DNA of 64,000 bases from Dyadobacter chenwenxiniae (GCF_022869785.1 NZ_CP094997.1:1984001-2048000); one strand, 5' to 3'; positions 6,342 through 16,295 are shown, numbered from the stretch's first letter. The notes: generated by a model not told the origin, from the letters alone. A program made the numbers and translations.

Positions 6342-7184
6342 ATGAAAAAATCTATATTGTTATTCAAATCTGCCTGCTTGTTGATTGCCTGTTTCACATG
6401 GACAGCTATGAACCACTGGCCGCCGCGCGACTGGAAGCTCGGCGTGGCGCTTTATACTTTTAATCCGTTCTCTTTCTCCGGGCAGTTGGCCAAAGCAGAC
6501 AGCGCTGGCCTGAAATATGTAGAGGGCTTCACCTTTGCAAAAGCCGGTCCTGAATTGAAGGATTCGATTATGATGAAATTGTCGCCCTCGGGAATAGCCC
6601 AACTCAAAACAATGCTGGATAAAACCAACCTGAAAATGGAAAGCATTTACCTCGTGGGGGGCAAAACGGTGAATGACTGGAAAAGGGAATTCGAGATAGC
6701 AAAACAATTCAAGGTGAAATACGTGACCGCTGAGCCGCCTGTAAAAATGTGGGACAGCATCGACAGCCTTGCCGGTGTTTACGGAATGAAACTCGCCATT
6801 CACAACCACTGGAAAGGGACCAGCGCTTACTGGCATCCCGATTCAACCCTGGCGGCATTAAAAGGTCATCCTAACTTTGGCGTTTGCGCTGACCTGGGCC
6901 ATATGCCTAAAAGCGGCATTAATCCAGTGGACGCATTGAAGAAGCTGGAAGGTCACATTATCGCGATCCATCTTAAAGACATTGCCGCTTACAATGATCC
7001 AAAACTTGTGGATGTGGTCGCAGGAACCGGCGTAATCGACTTCCCTGCTGTTTTTAAAGAGTTGGAAAGACAGAATTTTAAGGGTCACATCATTATCGAA
7101 CGTGATCGCCAGGAGAAGCCGACAAATCTGCAATCGGTCATTCAGACCGTTCAATATTATAACAAAACGCTGGGATTAAAATAA
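6342..7184 (+). CDS. Exported sugar phosphate isomerase/epimerase-like TIM barrel
   Basis: A 280-residue xylose-isomerase-like TIM-barrel protein with an N-terminal hydrophobic export signal (residues 4-20). Motifs include W-K-L-G-V-A-L-Y-T-F at the first strand, L-A-I-H-N-H-W-K-G, C-A-D-L-G-H-M and A-I-H-L-K-D with metal-ligand His, Asp and Glu residues, and G-x-G-V-I-D-F-P followed by I-I-I-E-R-D near the end. Such exported proteins in Bacteroidota often stand near DUF1080 hydrolases and Gfo/Idh/MocA oxidoreductases in 3-keto-sugar metabolism. A DUF1080 gene is 1.5 kb away, which fits. The substrate is unknown. Confidence 0.85.
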   Translation: MKKSILLFKSACLLIACFTWTAMNHWPPRDWKLGVALYTFNPFSFSGQLAKADSAGLKYVEGFTFAKAGPELKDSIMMKLSPSGIAQLKTMLDKTNLKMESIYLVGGKTVNDWKREFEIAKQFKVKYVTAEPPVKMWDSIDSLAGVYGMKLAIHNHWKGTSAYWHPDSTLAALKGHPNFGVCADLGHMPKSGINPVDALKKLEGHIIAIHLKDIAAYNDPKLVDVVAGTGVIDFPAVFKELERQNFKGHIIIERDRQEKPTNLQSVIQTVQYYNKTLGLK

Positions 7185-7315
7185 GCTTTGCTTCAAGCTG
7201 ACACGCTGGTTGTGAACCATTTACGGTAAATAAAATTTCCGCCTGATTTCCTGAAAGGTCTTAGGCTTGGGGAAATAATATATGTAAATTGGTTTATCAC
7301 AAACAAATATGTCTC

Positions 7316-8647
7316 ATGAAGCAATGTTTAAAATTCCGGCATATCATCCAGATCGCTGTTTGGCTGGTTATCAGCTCAGTTAGTGCGGTATCGGCCGATC
7401 CCCATGCCGTTAAATCTAAAAATGACGTTTCTTCATTTCCGGCTGACGTTGTAACTTCATGGATCGATTTGCAGCTCAAAATAGCCCAGACCACACCTGC
7501 ACCACCGCCCGTCACACTTCGAAGATGCGTGTATACAGGCATTACGCTCTACGAATCCGTAGTTCCCGGAATGCCTGAATATCAATCTATCGCCTCACAA
7601 CTGAATGGATTACAAGCACTTCCATCTATTCAAAAAGGTGAAACATATTACTGGCCGGCATCCGCAAATGCAGCAATGGCTTCCATCACCAAAAGCTTAT
7701 ATCCAATGACCTCCCCAGCCAACAAGGCGTCCATTGACTCCCTGGAAGCCGCTCTTGCTGCATTATTTCAAAAAGATAATAAATCCGATGAACTGGCCAG
7801 ATCTGCCACATTTGGAAAGAGCATTGCGGATGCCGTTTTCAGTTGGGCCAAAACGGATGGGAATGATGACAAAACACCTTTCAACATTCCGGCTGTTACA
7901 GGCGCCTGGCTTCCAACGCCACCTTCAAATATGCCCGCGTCGCTAACAAACTGGGGCAAAAACCGCTCTGTCTTTATCGGTAGTGATGAAGGTGCAGACG
8001 GCCAAAAACCAATCCCCTACTCCACAGACCCGGCTTCGCCTTACTATGCACAGGTGAAGGAAGTTTACGACATTTCACAAAGTCTTTCACCGGAGCAAAA
8101 AGCGATTGCGCTTTTTTGGGCAGACGATCCCGATGGCAAAAGTTATGGCGGAGCGCATTGGCTTTCTATTTTAAACCAATTGCTGATCAAAGAAAAATCC
8201 AACATGGAAACAGCTGTGGTAGCAAACGCAAAACTCAGCATTGCCTGTGCAGAAGCAACTATCAGCGTTTTCAAAGGAAAATATCTTTATAATGGACTGA
8301 GGCCAGTCACTTACATCCGCACCGTGATGAACAAACCCGACTGGAAAACATTCATTATCACGCCTCCGCATCCCGAATATCCTTCCGGCCATGCAGTTAT
8401 TTCCGCTGCGGCAGCGCGGACCCTCACCTTATTATTTGGTGATCATTACAAATTCACAGACAACTCGTATAACCGCCTGGGTTTTGCGCCAAGATCTTTC
8501 AATTCATTCGAAGAAGCCGCTATCGAAGCCGGCAATTCGCGCGTTTACGGAGGCATCCATTATCGAAAAACCTGTGATGATGGGCAGAGACAGGGAAAAA
8601 AGATCGCTCAGAATCTGCACGACAAGATCAAATTCAAGCGCTCCTGA
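7316..8647 (+). CDS. Vanadium-dependent haloperoxidase/PAP2-type phosphatase
   Basis: A 443-residue exported protein, start taken at the ATG at 7316 (a TTG at 7289 gives an untypical N-terminus). The three-part active-site signature is complete: K-x6-R-P in K-Y-L-Y-N-G-L-R-P, P-S-G-H in P-E-Y-P-S-G-H-A, and S-R-x5-H in N-S-R-V-Y-G-G-I-H-Y. This fold is shared by vanadium haloperoxidases and PAP2 acid phosphatases, and sequence alone does not tell which reaction occurs. A signal peptide covers about residues 1-28, so it acts in the periplasm or outside. Monocistronic, convergent with the DUF1080 gene. Confidence 0.85.
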   Translation: MKQCLKFRHIIQIAVWLVISSVSAVSADPHAVKSKNDVSSFPADVVTSWIDLQLKIAQTTPAPPPVTLRRCVYTGITLYESVVPGMPEYQSIASQLNGLQALPSIQKGETYYWPASANAAMASITKSLYPMTSPANKASIDSLEAALAALFQKDNKSDELARSATFGKSIADAVFSWAKTDGNDDKTPFNIPAVTGAWLPTPPSNMPASLTNWGKNRSVFIGSDEGADGQKPIPYSTDPASPYYAQVKEVYDISQSLSPEQKAIALFWADDPDGKSYGGAHWLSILNQLLIKEKSNMETAVVANAKLSIACAEATISVFKGKYLYNGLRPVTYIRTVMNKPDWKTFIITPPHPEYPSGHAVISAAAARTLTLLFGDHYKFTDNSYNRLGFAPRSFNSFEEAAIEAGNSRVYGGIHYRKTCDDGQRQGKKIAQNLHDKIKFKRS

Positions 8648-8689
8648 ACTGTTTTTTCCACTCCTTTAACACATTATTCCTGACCGAGT

Positions 8690-9415
8690 TTAAAGCTTGC
8701 GAAGCTTAATGTTGCGATACCAGACTGTGCTTCCCCAATCCTGCAATCCGATTCTTCCGGCATACGAGCCTTTGGAAATGGGTGCCGCTTTAAATCCGCT
8801 GCCGGCTACTTTTTGCTTCCAGTCAGCGCTGTTGAGGTCATGCTCCTGCACCATGAATTCGTTTTGGTAAACGGTAAGCTTGCCCTTTTTTACAATAAAA
8901 TGGATCTTGTTCCATTCACCTTCCGGGTTTCCTTCCCTCAGTCGCGCATTGGCTATGCCGAAAAAGTCGCTCGCACGGTGGGTATTTTCTCTGGCGCCCT
9001 CATAAATTTTGTCATCGATCACCTGCAATTCAAGGCCGGTGTCATGCATGTTCTTATATTTTGGGGATTCTGTTACAAAAAAGAAAATGCCGCTGTTGGC
9101 ATATTTGCTCACTTTCCATTCTGCTTTAAACTCAAAATCACCACTCACAACCTCATCGATTACAATGTCGCCCCCATTTTTGGCCTTGTTTCCGGCACGC
9201 TCCGGAACATTCAATTTGATTGCGCCCTGGTCTACAACCCAGGCGGAACCAACTTCCTTACCGCCATATGCATGCCAGCCTTTGAAGTCTTTTCCGTCGA
9301 ATAAAAGTTTCCAGCCATCCTTCTTTTCAGTGGCGGAAAGCGTGTTAAGCGCTTGTGCATTTGCACATACAAAAGCAAAGTTCAACAGCAGGGCGAGTAT
9401 GGCAGGTCGGAACAT
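8690..9415 (-). CDS. DUF1080 3-keto-disaccharide hydrolase family protein
   Basis: A 241-residue protein with a signal peptide (start at the ATG at 9415, then M-F-R-P-A-I-L-A-L-L-L). The single domain of concanavalin-like fold, formerly DUF1080, shows W-K-L-L-F-D-G-K-D-F-K-G-W near the start, a N-S-G-I-F-F strand, H-D-T-G-L-E-L-Q-V-I-D-D in the middle and G-R-I-G-L-Q-D-W-G near the end. Members of the family cleave 3-keto-glycosides made by oxidoreductases. It lies near an exported TIM-barrel sugar isomerase, in line with 3-keto-sugar turnover in the periplasm, though no oxidoreductase partner is adjacent. Confidence 0.87.
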   Translation of the reverse strand: MFRPAILALLLNFAFVCANAQALNTLSATEKKDGWKLLFDGKDFKGWHAYGGKEVGSAWVVDQGAIKLNVPERAGNKAKNGGDIVIDEVVSGDFEFKAEWKVSKYANSGIFFFVTESPKYKNMHDTGLELQVIDDKIYEGARENTHRASDFFGIANARLREGNPEGEWNKIHFIVKKGKLTVYQNEFMVQEHDLNSADWKQKVAGSGFKAAPISKGSYAGRIGLQDWGSTVWYRNIKLRKL

Positions 9416-9508
9416 TTTAGATTTGGGTTTATTGAGAACAAGCATTGATCGTTCTCAAAATACTTATTTGTCAAAAAAATTGTTTGTTAAACCAGTCTGA
9501 GACACACG

Positions 9509-11215
9509 CTAATCTTCCAAAATACTGCCTACTATGGTTAATGAAGCCTGTTCGCAGAAATCCAGTCCAGAATAATCCGGGTTGTAACCCCCGATATAAG
9601 GAACAGCCATAATGTAAATGCGGTGATTAATGTCCCCTGAACGTGAAATAACCTGGAAATTATCAGTGATCGCTATGCCGGGCACTTTGAGGAAAAAATC
9701 TTCCCTCCCAGTTTGTTCAACGTCCTTATTACCGCTTGCAACCGCCTCTCCGCCCGCTTGGGAGGATCTGAATTTCAAATGCGCCGGCCGCACAGTGCCG
9801 TTTGCAATGAGGCTTTTAAACGGAAAACTCTCAAAAGGTAAATGTGGCTGGCCAATGCAGTCCACAAATGTGTTGTAATAAACCGCTTTGGCTTCCCCGG
9901 AATGATCGGTATAGCGATAAGTGACTCCACCTTTGCTTTCCGGATCTACCTCACTATCATCTCCTACGGAAACGATTTCCAGCTTTCCGGCATCGTCCAG
10001 CGCCAGCATTTCCTTGGCAGAGCTCTGAGGCACAAACGCAATGACAATTGAAATGAGCGGCATCAAAACCTTTTGCAATCTCAAACGGTCCTCAGCCGAC
10101 ATATATTTGGCAGGATAATTTAGCACATAACTCAAAACCGCCAGAATCTCCTTCCAATGAATGGATTTCTCGCTCCTGATCGACTTTTCAGCTTCCGCAT
10201 ATTCTCTTCTGAAAAGCGCGAACGGCTCCATTTTTTCGCGCAATCCCATCATCATTTCCACAAACTCCTCAATGCTTTGATCTTTAATGCGTTCGTAAAA
10301 TTCAGGATCTTTTTCCCGAAACAGATCTATAAAGGCCTTTTCAAAAATATAATCCAGTTGCAGGAAACCATCATTTGCCTGTCTGTTCTCCTCAATTTCA
10401 TCTTCCGTCAACAATGCCTCATCAGACAGCAGCGGGTCCTCCAAATGGAAGCGAATGGCAGGCAAAAGCCCGTTCCTGGAATGCATAACCAGCTTAAAAT
10501 CGGGGCTTTCTTCCGAAGGGACAAACACAACCGTTCCATCTTCTTCCGTATGAAATGCCCCATTATTCCGGGCCAGTGTACGCATGGCATCTATGGCGGT
10601 TAATGATGACCCTCTGATCGCAACCGGATGATTGAGTTGCAATTTCAGCTTGGCAGGAGGATACGGCGAATCAAAATAGCCGGGTATGGTTCCCTCGTGT
10701 TTCACCGGCCAGTTGTGCCCGGTGCAAATCACCACACGATTAAAACGCGACACTCCTGATGTCTCAATTGTAATATCCACCTTTTTTTCGCCGGGAACAT
10801 CCGTGATGTCAATCACCCTGCAACCAGTGTGAACATGCGTCTGCAAGCCCAGCCTTTCTGCCTTTTTTAATAACAGATCAAATTGTGCGGACAGATATTG
10901 ACCAAACAATAGCCTGGGCAACACTTTATATTCATTAAACCCGTCCCGGTCCACCCCAAACCGGGTGAGCACATCCTCGGGCACGGTCTGGATCCATTCT
11001 TCGATAGAGGTTACAATCTCTGGGATTTCGTTATCTGAAACGTTGGTAACATGCTCTTGGTTAGAGCCTTGATAACTGTAAGGCATTCCTGCGCCCAGCA
11101 GTTTCTTACTTTCAAAAATGTGTATTTCAAGGTCTTTCTGACCAGCTTCTACAAATCTTTTTAAGACAAATAATGCACTTGGGCCACCGCCTAGGATGGC
11201 AATACGGGTCTTCAA
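9509..11215 (-). CDS. FAD/NAD(P)-binding protein (PF13454 type)
   Basis: A 568-residue protein with an N-terminal dinucleotide-binding motif I-A-I-L-G-G-G-P-S-A-L-F (5-16) followed by an acidic residue at the end of strand 2 (F-E-S-K). G-A-G-M-P-Y-S at 42-48 and the second nucleotide site V-V-I-C-T-G-H-N-W-P near 160 are typical of the FAD-NAD(P)-binding family. The C-terminal half includes F-V-D-C-I-G-Q-P-H, which closes the flavin site. Members are thought to be monooxygenases or reductases but lack a known reaction. No signal peptide. Divergent from the MOSC gene with 146 bp between the starts. Confidence 0.8.
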   Translation of the reverse strand: MKTRIAILGGGPSALFVLKRFVEAGQKDLEIHIFESKKLLGAGMPYSYQGSNQEHVTNVSDNEIPEIVTSIEEWIQTVPEDVLTRFGVDRDGFNEYKVLPRLLFGQYLSAQFDLLLKKAERLGLQTHVHTGCRVIDITDVPGEKKVDITIETSGVSRFNRVVICTGHNWPVKHEGTIPGYFDSPYPPAKLKLQLNHPVAIRGSSLTAIDAMRTLARNNGAFHTEEDGTVVFVPSEESPDFKLVMHSRNGLLPAIRFHLEDPLLSDEALLTEDEIEENRQANDGFLQLDYIFEKAFIDLFREKDPEFYERIKDQSIEEFVEMMMGLREKMEPFALFRREYAEAEKSIRSEKSIHWKEILAVLSYVLNYPAKYMSAEDRLRLQKVLMPLISIVIAFVPQSSAKEMLALDDAGKLEIVSVGDDSEVDPESKGGVTYRYTDHSGEAKAVYYNTFVDCIGQPHLPFESFPFKSLIANGTVRPAHLKFRSSQAGGEAVASGNKDVEQTGREDFFLKVPGIAITDNFQVISRSGDINHRIYIMAVPYIGGYNPDYSGLDFCEQASLTIVGSILED

Positions 11216-11361
11216 TGCTTTACAGAATGTTAAGTGTAATTAATCCGATTCCTTTTTCTGAATATAATAAACAATTGTACCAATATTATTCTGGGAATGG
11301 TTTTTTAACCAAATCAAATCATTGTACCGAATTTCAGACCAAACACCACAATCTCCCGCCA

Positions 11362-12156
11362 ATGTTTTTATCAGAAATATGGGTTTATCCTGTAAAGTCC
11401 CTCGGGGGAATCCGTTTGAAAGAATCGCTTGCCGAAGAACGTGGTTTGCAATATGACCGGCGCTGGCTGATAGTAGATGAAAAAGGCACTTTTCTTACCC
11501 AGCGAACCAACGCACAAATGACTTTGCTGGATGTTGCGTTTTCAGAGGATGGCTTGTTGATTTCCCATCGTTATGATCCTGTCAACCAAATCCTTGTCCC
11601 TTTCGAACGGGAAAATGACGATGAGATTGAAGTAAAAATATGGAGTGATCGGGTTTTGGCAAGAACAATTTCAAACCTGGCAGATGAATGGTTGAGTGAA
11701 CGGCTCGGCAAGATTGTGCGCATTGTAGAAATGACTCCTGAAACGCAGCGTCCAATGAACCCTGCTTATGCAGGGACAGGTCACACGGTTAGCTTTGCGG
11801 ACGATTTCCCATTTCTTCTCATATCCCAGGCCTCACTGGACCATTTAAACAGCAAACTTTCTCAATCCGTTGAAATGAAGCGCTTTCGGCCAAATTTCGT
11901 TGTTGCGGGCACTACTCCTTTTGAGGAAGACTCGTGGAAAACCATAACGATCGGAAATACAAGCTTCCAGGTGGCCAAGCCTTGCGAGCGCTGCATAATG
12001 GTCAACATTGACCCTAAAACGGGCATAAAAAGTCCTGAGACGCTGAAAGCATTGTCAACTTACCGAAAAGAAGGAAAGGATATATTTTTCGGGCAAAATG
12101 TCGTCGGGCTGGAAAGTGGCATTGTGCGGGAAGGCGATCACATTACACTGCATTAA
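11362..12156 (+). CDS. MOSC domain protein (YcbX-like)
   Basis: A 264-residue protein with an N-terminal beta-barrel (L-S-E-I-W-V-Y-P-V-K-S-L-G-G-I at 3-17) and a C-terminal MOSC domain. The domain carries the conserved cysteine region A-K-P-C-E-R-C-I-M-V-N-I-D and F-G-Q-N-V-V-G near the end. MOSC proteins bind the molybdenum cofactor or transfer sulfur; YcbX reduces N-hydroxylated compounds together with a reductase. I use the ATG at 11362, because the frame upstream reads into the divergent neighbour. Its stop overlaps the stop of the MFS gene by 4 bp. Confidence 0.87.
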   Translation: MFLSEIWVYPVKSLGGIRLKESLAEERGLQYDRRWLIVDEKGTFLTQRTNAQMTLLDVAFSEDGLLISHRYDPVNQILVPFERENDDEIEVKIWSDRVLARTISNLADEWLSERLGKIVRIVEMTPETQRPMNPAYAGTGHTVSFADDFPFLLISQASLDHLNSKLSQSVEMKRFRPNFVVAGTTPFEEDSWKTITIGNTSFQVAKPCERCIMVNIDPKTGIKSPETLKALSTYRKEGKDIFFGQNVVGLESGIVREGDHITLH

Positions 12157-13418
12157 ATCGCTGCAACCTTCCTTTTTTCAGGTGCCGGTATCACAATCAA
12201 TGTGATCATAGTAGCCAGGACCAGCGCGCCGGACATGAGTGTATAGGATGCATTGAAATTTCCCGTTTCACTATTAAGATAACCTACCAGATAAGAGCCT
12301 GCAAAAGATCCCAACGCGCCCAGACTGTTGATCAGTCCGATCGCCCCGCCGATCACATTTTTTGGCAAAACATCGGCAATAGCAGCGAAAAATGGGCCAT
12401 ATGGTGTATATAACGCACCTCCCGCAATAACAAGCAACCCATAAGAAAGCCAGAACTTGTCCGGGCCAAGCCACACCGTAGCATATAAACAGATAGCGGC
12501 AATCAGTAGGAACGGCCAGATAAACAGCTTCCTGTTGCCCGATTTGTCCGAAAAGTAAGACGCGCTCAGCATTCCTATCACTGCGAGCAAATAAGGAACA
12601 GACGATAACCAGCCCGTGGTGACCATACTCATGTCCGGTGCAGCCTTAATGATAGACGGCAGCCACATGACGAATCCATAAACACCAACGCTCCACAAAA
12701 GATATTGAAGCGACAGCAAAATCACTTTCCTGGACTTGAAAGCCTCCGCATAATTCTTGACAGGTTTTATGCCCACCTGTTCTTCCTGCAAACGTTTTTC
12801 CAATTCCTTTTTCTCCTCGTCCGAAAGCCATTTAGCTTCCATAGGGCGTTCATCAATGAGTTTCCACCAGATAAAAGCCCAAAGAATTCCCGGTAACCCC
12901 TGAATGATAAACATCCATCGCCAGCCCATTGAATCAATGAGATAACCGGATAAAACCGACATCCAAAGAACCGTAACCGGGTTTCCGAGGATCAGGAATG
13001 TGTTGGCCCGCGAGCGTTCTTCTTTGGTGAACCATTGGCTCAGCAAAATAAGCATTGCAGGCATCACAGCGCTTTCTACCACACCGAGCATGAAGCGGAT
13101 CACGATCAGCGTGGTGGTGTCGTTTACCATTCCCGTGGCCGCTGCCAATGCGCCCCAGCAGATCAATGAAATGAAAATCAACTTTTTGGCTGCCTTATGC
13201 GCTGCATATTGAGCTCCGGGGATCTGGAAAAAGAAATAACCCAGAAAGAAAAGCGAACTGAGTAATGTGGATGTGTTAGGGGTAATGTTCAAATCTCCGG
13301 CCATACCGCCGGCAACCGCAAAACCGAAGTTGGCCCTGTCCAGGTAAGCAAGACTATATGTTACAAAAACAACCGGAATGATCCGATACCATCTTATCTG
13401 GGCCAATTGTGGTTTCAT
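12153..13418 (-). CDS. MFS transporter, anion:cation symporter type
   Basis: A 421-residue membrane protein with about 12 transmembrane segments. The N-terminus R-W-Y-R-I-I-P-V-V-F-V-T-Y-S-L-A-Y-L-D-R-A-N-F-G matches the ACS subfamily (sugar acids, tartrate, phthalate and similar anions), including the conserved Y-L-D-R-x-N motif in TM1. The cytoplasmic loop after TM6 is charged and about 40 residues long. The transported compound cannot be read. It may import products used by neighbouring sugar-modifying enzymes, but no operon partner supports this. Confidence 0.85.
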   Translation of the reverse strand: MKPQLAQIRWYRIIPVVFVTYSLAYLDRANFGFAVAGGMAGDLNITPNTSTLLSSLFFLGYFFFQIPGAQYAAHKAAKKLIFISLICWGALAAATGMVNDTTTLIVIRFMLGVVESAVMPAMLILLSQWFTKEERSRANTFLILGNPVTVLWMSVLSGYLIDSMGWRWMFIIQGLPGILWAFIWWKLIDERPMEAKWLSDEEKKELEKRLQEEQVGIKPVKNYAEAFKSRKVILLSLQYLLWSVGVYGFVMWLPSIIKAAPDMSMVTTGWLSSVPYLLAVIGMLSASYFSDKSGNRKLFIWPFLLIAAICLYATVWLGPDKFWLSYGLLVIAGGALYTPYGPFFAAIADVLPKNVIGGAIGLINSLGALGSFAGSYLVGYLNSETGNFNASYTLMSGALVLATMITLIVIPAPEKRKVAAI

Positions 13419-13597
13419 GCGTTTGTAAATCCTGGCTTAAACAATTTTCATAAATAGTGGTAAGGCATCAAATGAAGGATTATACTATTTTTATCGTCTT
13501 CGTCACATTTCGCATGCCCGGGAATGGTATATCAATGTGCGTTCCCGCTTTGATAATCAATTGTGTATTAACTTCATCAAGCAAGATCCCGCAGCCA

Positions 13598-14404
13598 ATG
13601 AAACAACTTGTACTTGTCGTATTTACATTGATTTTCCTGGCCTGCAAAGACAAAGATGCGGACAAAGTACCGCTGGGAAGCGAGGGGTGCCTGCTCACCA
13701 GCTATGTTACGGACACCACAGGCAGCGGGGCGAAAATGGAGATCAACTATAATAAACAAAACCTCATCACCGGCACCACATACGCATATACAGGCTATTT
13801 TGGAGACACAACCAAAATAACAAGCACGATCAGCTACTATTACAATGAGGAGAAACCCTCCGCTATCAGCAACTCAGATAATGAAAATGTCATCCGATTT
13901 GAATACGCAGACAATGGCCTTTTGTCCAGTAAAACCTGGTACGAAAAGAAAACACTTCCAAGGCAAAGGGTAAATGTTGAATGGGCAAATGGTAACATGG
14001 CCCGGGTTAAAAGAAGCCTTTTCGAGCGCACCGGTAATGCGGATGATCCGAAAAGTTACGTAGAGAAAGAATACGATCGGATAGAACTGGAAATCGATGC
14101 CAAAGGAAACCTCGTAACATTAAAAAGATATTCGCCTAAAAGTGAGCTGATCACAGTGAACGAATATCAATATGACAACAATCCTAACCCATTCAAAAGG
14201 CTATATACAATCCAGGGCGCCTTTTTTGATGATCAGGAACATTTACTTTCCACCAATAATCGAACAAAAGTCACCATCACTTATCCCGCCAATGGAAAGG
14301 TTACCGTATTGGATTACACATTCAAATACGACGCGGGCGGCTATCCGAAAGACGGATTTTATTCCAATCGCAGGGCGCTGGATATGCAGTATAAATGTCG
14401 GTAA
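13598..14404 (+). CDS. Putative lipoprotein of unknown function
   Basis: A 268-residue protein, start at the ATG at 13598: M-K-Q-L-V-L-V-V-F-T-L-I-F-L-A-C is a lipoprotein signal with the lipobox L-A-C (Cys16). The mature part is rich in Tyr, Asn, Thr and Lys and resembles RHS/YD-like beta-strand segments (I-R-F-E-Y-A-D-N-G-L, V-T-L-K-R-Y-S, V-N-E-Y-Q-Y-D-N-N). Such short Y-x-Y-D-x-x-G repeats occur in many secreted Bacteroidota proteins. No catalytic motif seen. Probably anchored in the outer membrane. Confidence 0.7.
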   Translation: MKQLVLVVFTLIFLACKDKDADKVPLGSEGCLLTSYVTDTTGSGAKMEINYNKQNLITGTTYAYTGYFGDTTKITSTISYYYNEEKPSAISNSDNENVIRFEYADNGLLSSKTWYEKKTLPRQRVNVEWANGNMARVKRSLFERTGNADDPKSYVEKEYDRIELEIDAKGNLVTLKRYSPKSELITVNEYQYDNNPNPFKRLYTIQGAFFDDQEHLLSTNNRTKVTITYPANGKVTVLDYTFKYDAGGYPKDGFYSNRRALDMQYKCR

Positions 14405-14465
14405 CGGTGGCATATATCAATTTGCCCCGGTAAAGCATTAATCCTATCTTGCCTCAAAAATCACT

Positions 14466-16274
14466 ATGAATTCGTTGAGCGGCTATTTTATCTCTTCACC
14501 TCTCTCCGTTTTACTTACTCTGAGCCTGGGAACGAGTTTGGCGATTATCAGCAACGATATAGGAAAGCGGCTTTTCAAAACTGCTGAACCAGTCCAAAGC
14601 GCGCTTTATTTCTTTGCAGGGCTCCTCGCGCTTTCCTGGCTGATCTGGCTGATCGGCCTTTTTGGACTCGTTTCAGTATTTTTACTAAAAGTGATTTTCT
14701 GGGGAATCGTTCTTTGTGGCATGTTCATTGTTGTGCGCCGGAGAGCGGATTTTGGGGGCTTTGTAAGAGAGAAATTAGCGGTTTTCCGAGCGCTGCAATC
14801 TTTTGAATTCATCACAGCATGGGTCCTGATTGCCGTCCTGGGTAGCTATTTCCTGCTTTCCCTCACCGTCCCGACAGATTCCGATTCATTAAATTATCAT
14901 CTTGCGCTGCCTGTCGAAATCTTGCAGAAAGGAAGCCTCTGGTTTAACCGTGACCATCTGCATTACAGGCTGGCAGGGTTCGGGGAGATGATTAATTTGC
15001 TGGGCGTTGCGAACGGTTGCCCGCAACTTGGCGCATTTATTCAAATGGTCGCGCTGCTTTATACAATGCGCGCGCTTTCGGCAAGGTTCGTACCCGGGCA
15101 AAAACTGGCCGTTTCCGTATTTCTTGCAGCAATCCCTACATTATTGTTTCTCTTGCCAAATCAAAAACATCAGCTGACAGGCATTCTTTGTACAACGGTT
15201 TGCTTCCTTTTTATAAGCAATTCCGGGCATTCCACGCTGGCGCGCATTCGTTTGCTAATGCTGGCCATTTTGTTTGCTGCGGGTTTAAAATACTCGTTCC
15301 TGATCAGCATTGCGGCGCTGGTTGTTTTGTTTGTAATGAAGCGGCCGAAAAACATTTTGCTATCAACCGTCGCAGCCAACTTCGCATTCCTTACATTATT
15401 AATCCTTGGGCCGCAGTTGCTTTTCAGGTGGGTTCACTTTGGTGATCCCCTGTCCCCGCTGCTGGAAGGCTTTTTTTCTGAGCCTGACCCGGTTATCCAA
15501 AGATTTCACCATTATATCAAAAATTTCCGCGAGTCGTCATTTCCCTTTCCTGCAAACCTGTTACTAACTGACAGCATCGGGAAAGTCTCGGCCATACTGG
15601 GCTCAGGCATCATTATTTTTGGGTTTTTACCGTTCCTTTTCAGAACCGCCAAAGCTGAAATCGCCAGCATTTTGTTTTTGCTCGTAGCCATTTCCATTGG
15701 AAGCCAGCTGTCATCACGGTTTCTTATGGAGCCGCTTTTATGGACAATTCCCCTGTTTATCACCGCTTATGGCCAGGCAACAAATTTCAAATACTTCAAC
15801 TGGCTGATGCGGGCGCAATTGTTTTGCATGGTGCCGTTTGTAACAATCGGGTTATTCGCACTAGCGCCTTCCCTTTTTTCCGACAACCTGAGAACCACCG
15901 TCTTGATGAATTCTGCAAACGGGTATGCAGAAAGCGTCTGGCTTAACGAAAAGCTGCCGGCTGACGCAAATATAGCCACCACCAGCCGCTCGCGGGCCTT
16001 CCTTCCCCGACCCTTTTTCCCCTGGGAATATCTGGTTTTTACCTCAACGAACGAACCCGCGGAAGTGGAGGCGCTGCGCAAAAAACTAGCTAAATATCAA
16101 GTACATTACATTGTTTTACCAAAAACGGGTGGCGAGCAGTTACAAAGTGCCACCCATGCCACATTAACATTCGGGCCGAAAAGATTCCCGCTCGCCACCA
16201 GAAATCCGCGGAACCGGACTGCTTATCAGATCGCTATATTCAAGACAGACTCCGCTGCCATCCTGAAAAACTGA
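14466..16274 (+). CDS. Polytopic membrane protein, GT-C/DUF1420-like
   Basis: A 602-residue protein with roughly 11-13 hydrophobic segments and a C-terminal soluble tail of about 110 residues. After the early transmembrane helices comes a loop L-T-V-P-T-D-S-D-S-L-N-Y-H-L-A-L-P (about 137-153). An acidic pair followed by H in the first large periplasmic loop is the layout of GT-C glycosyltransferases that use lipid-linked sugars. R-W-V-H-F-G-D-P-L-S-P-L further on also resembles that class. The family name is uncertain and no sugar substrate is readable. It starts 61 bp after the lipoprotein gene and ends at a strong hairpin. Confidence 0.6.
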   Translation: MNSLSGYFISSPLSVLLTLSLGTSLAIISNDIGKRLFKTAEPVQSALYFFAGLLALSWLIWLIGLFGLVSVFLLKVIFWGIVLCGMFIVVRRRADFGGFVREKLAVFRALQSFEFITAWVLIAVLGSYFLLSLTVPTDSDSLNYHLALPVEILQKGSLWFNRDHLHYRLAGFGEMINLLGVANGCPQLGAFIQMVALLYTMRALSARFVPGQKLAVSVFLAAIPTLLFLLPNQKHQLTGILCTTVCFLFISNSGHSTLARIRLLMLAILFAAGLKYSFLISIAALVVLFVMKRPKNILLSTVAANFAFLTLLILGPQLLFRWVHFGDPLSPLLEGFFSEPDPVIQRFHHYIKNFRESSFPFPANLLLTDSIGKVSAILGSGIIIFGFLPFLFRTAKAEIASILFLLVAISIGSQLSSRFLMEPLLWTIPLFITAYGQATNFKYFNWLMRAQLFCMVPFVTIGLFALAPSLFSDNLRTTVLMNSANGYAESVWLNEKLPADANIATTSRSRAFLPRPFFPWEYLVFTSTNEPAEVEALRKKLAKYQVHYIVLPKTGGEQLQSATHATLTFGPKRFPLATRNPRNRTAYQIAIFKTDSAAILKN

Positions 16275-16275
16275 A

Positions 16276-16295
16276 TGGTGGAAGCCACCGTTTTA
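16276..16295 (+). terminator. Intrinsic terminator
   Basis: GGTGG (16277-16281) pairs with CCACC (16285-16289) across a 3-nt loop and is followed by GTTTTAT, just after the TGA at 16272-16274. It separates the membrane protein gene from the downstream two-component pair. Confidence 0.55.

Noticed and set aside
11173..11361. Upstream extension of the MOSC protein
   Set aside because: It overlaps the divergent FAD-binding gene's start and has no family similarity; the ATG at 11362 fits the family.
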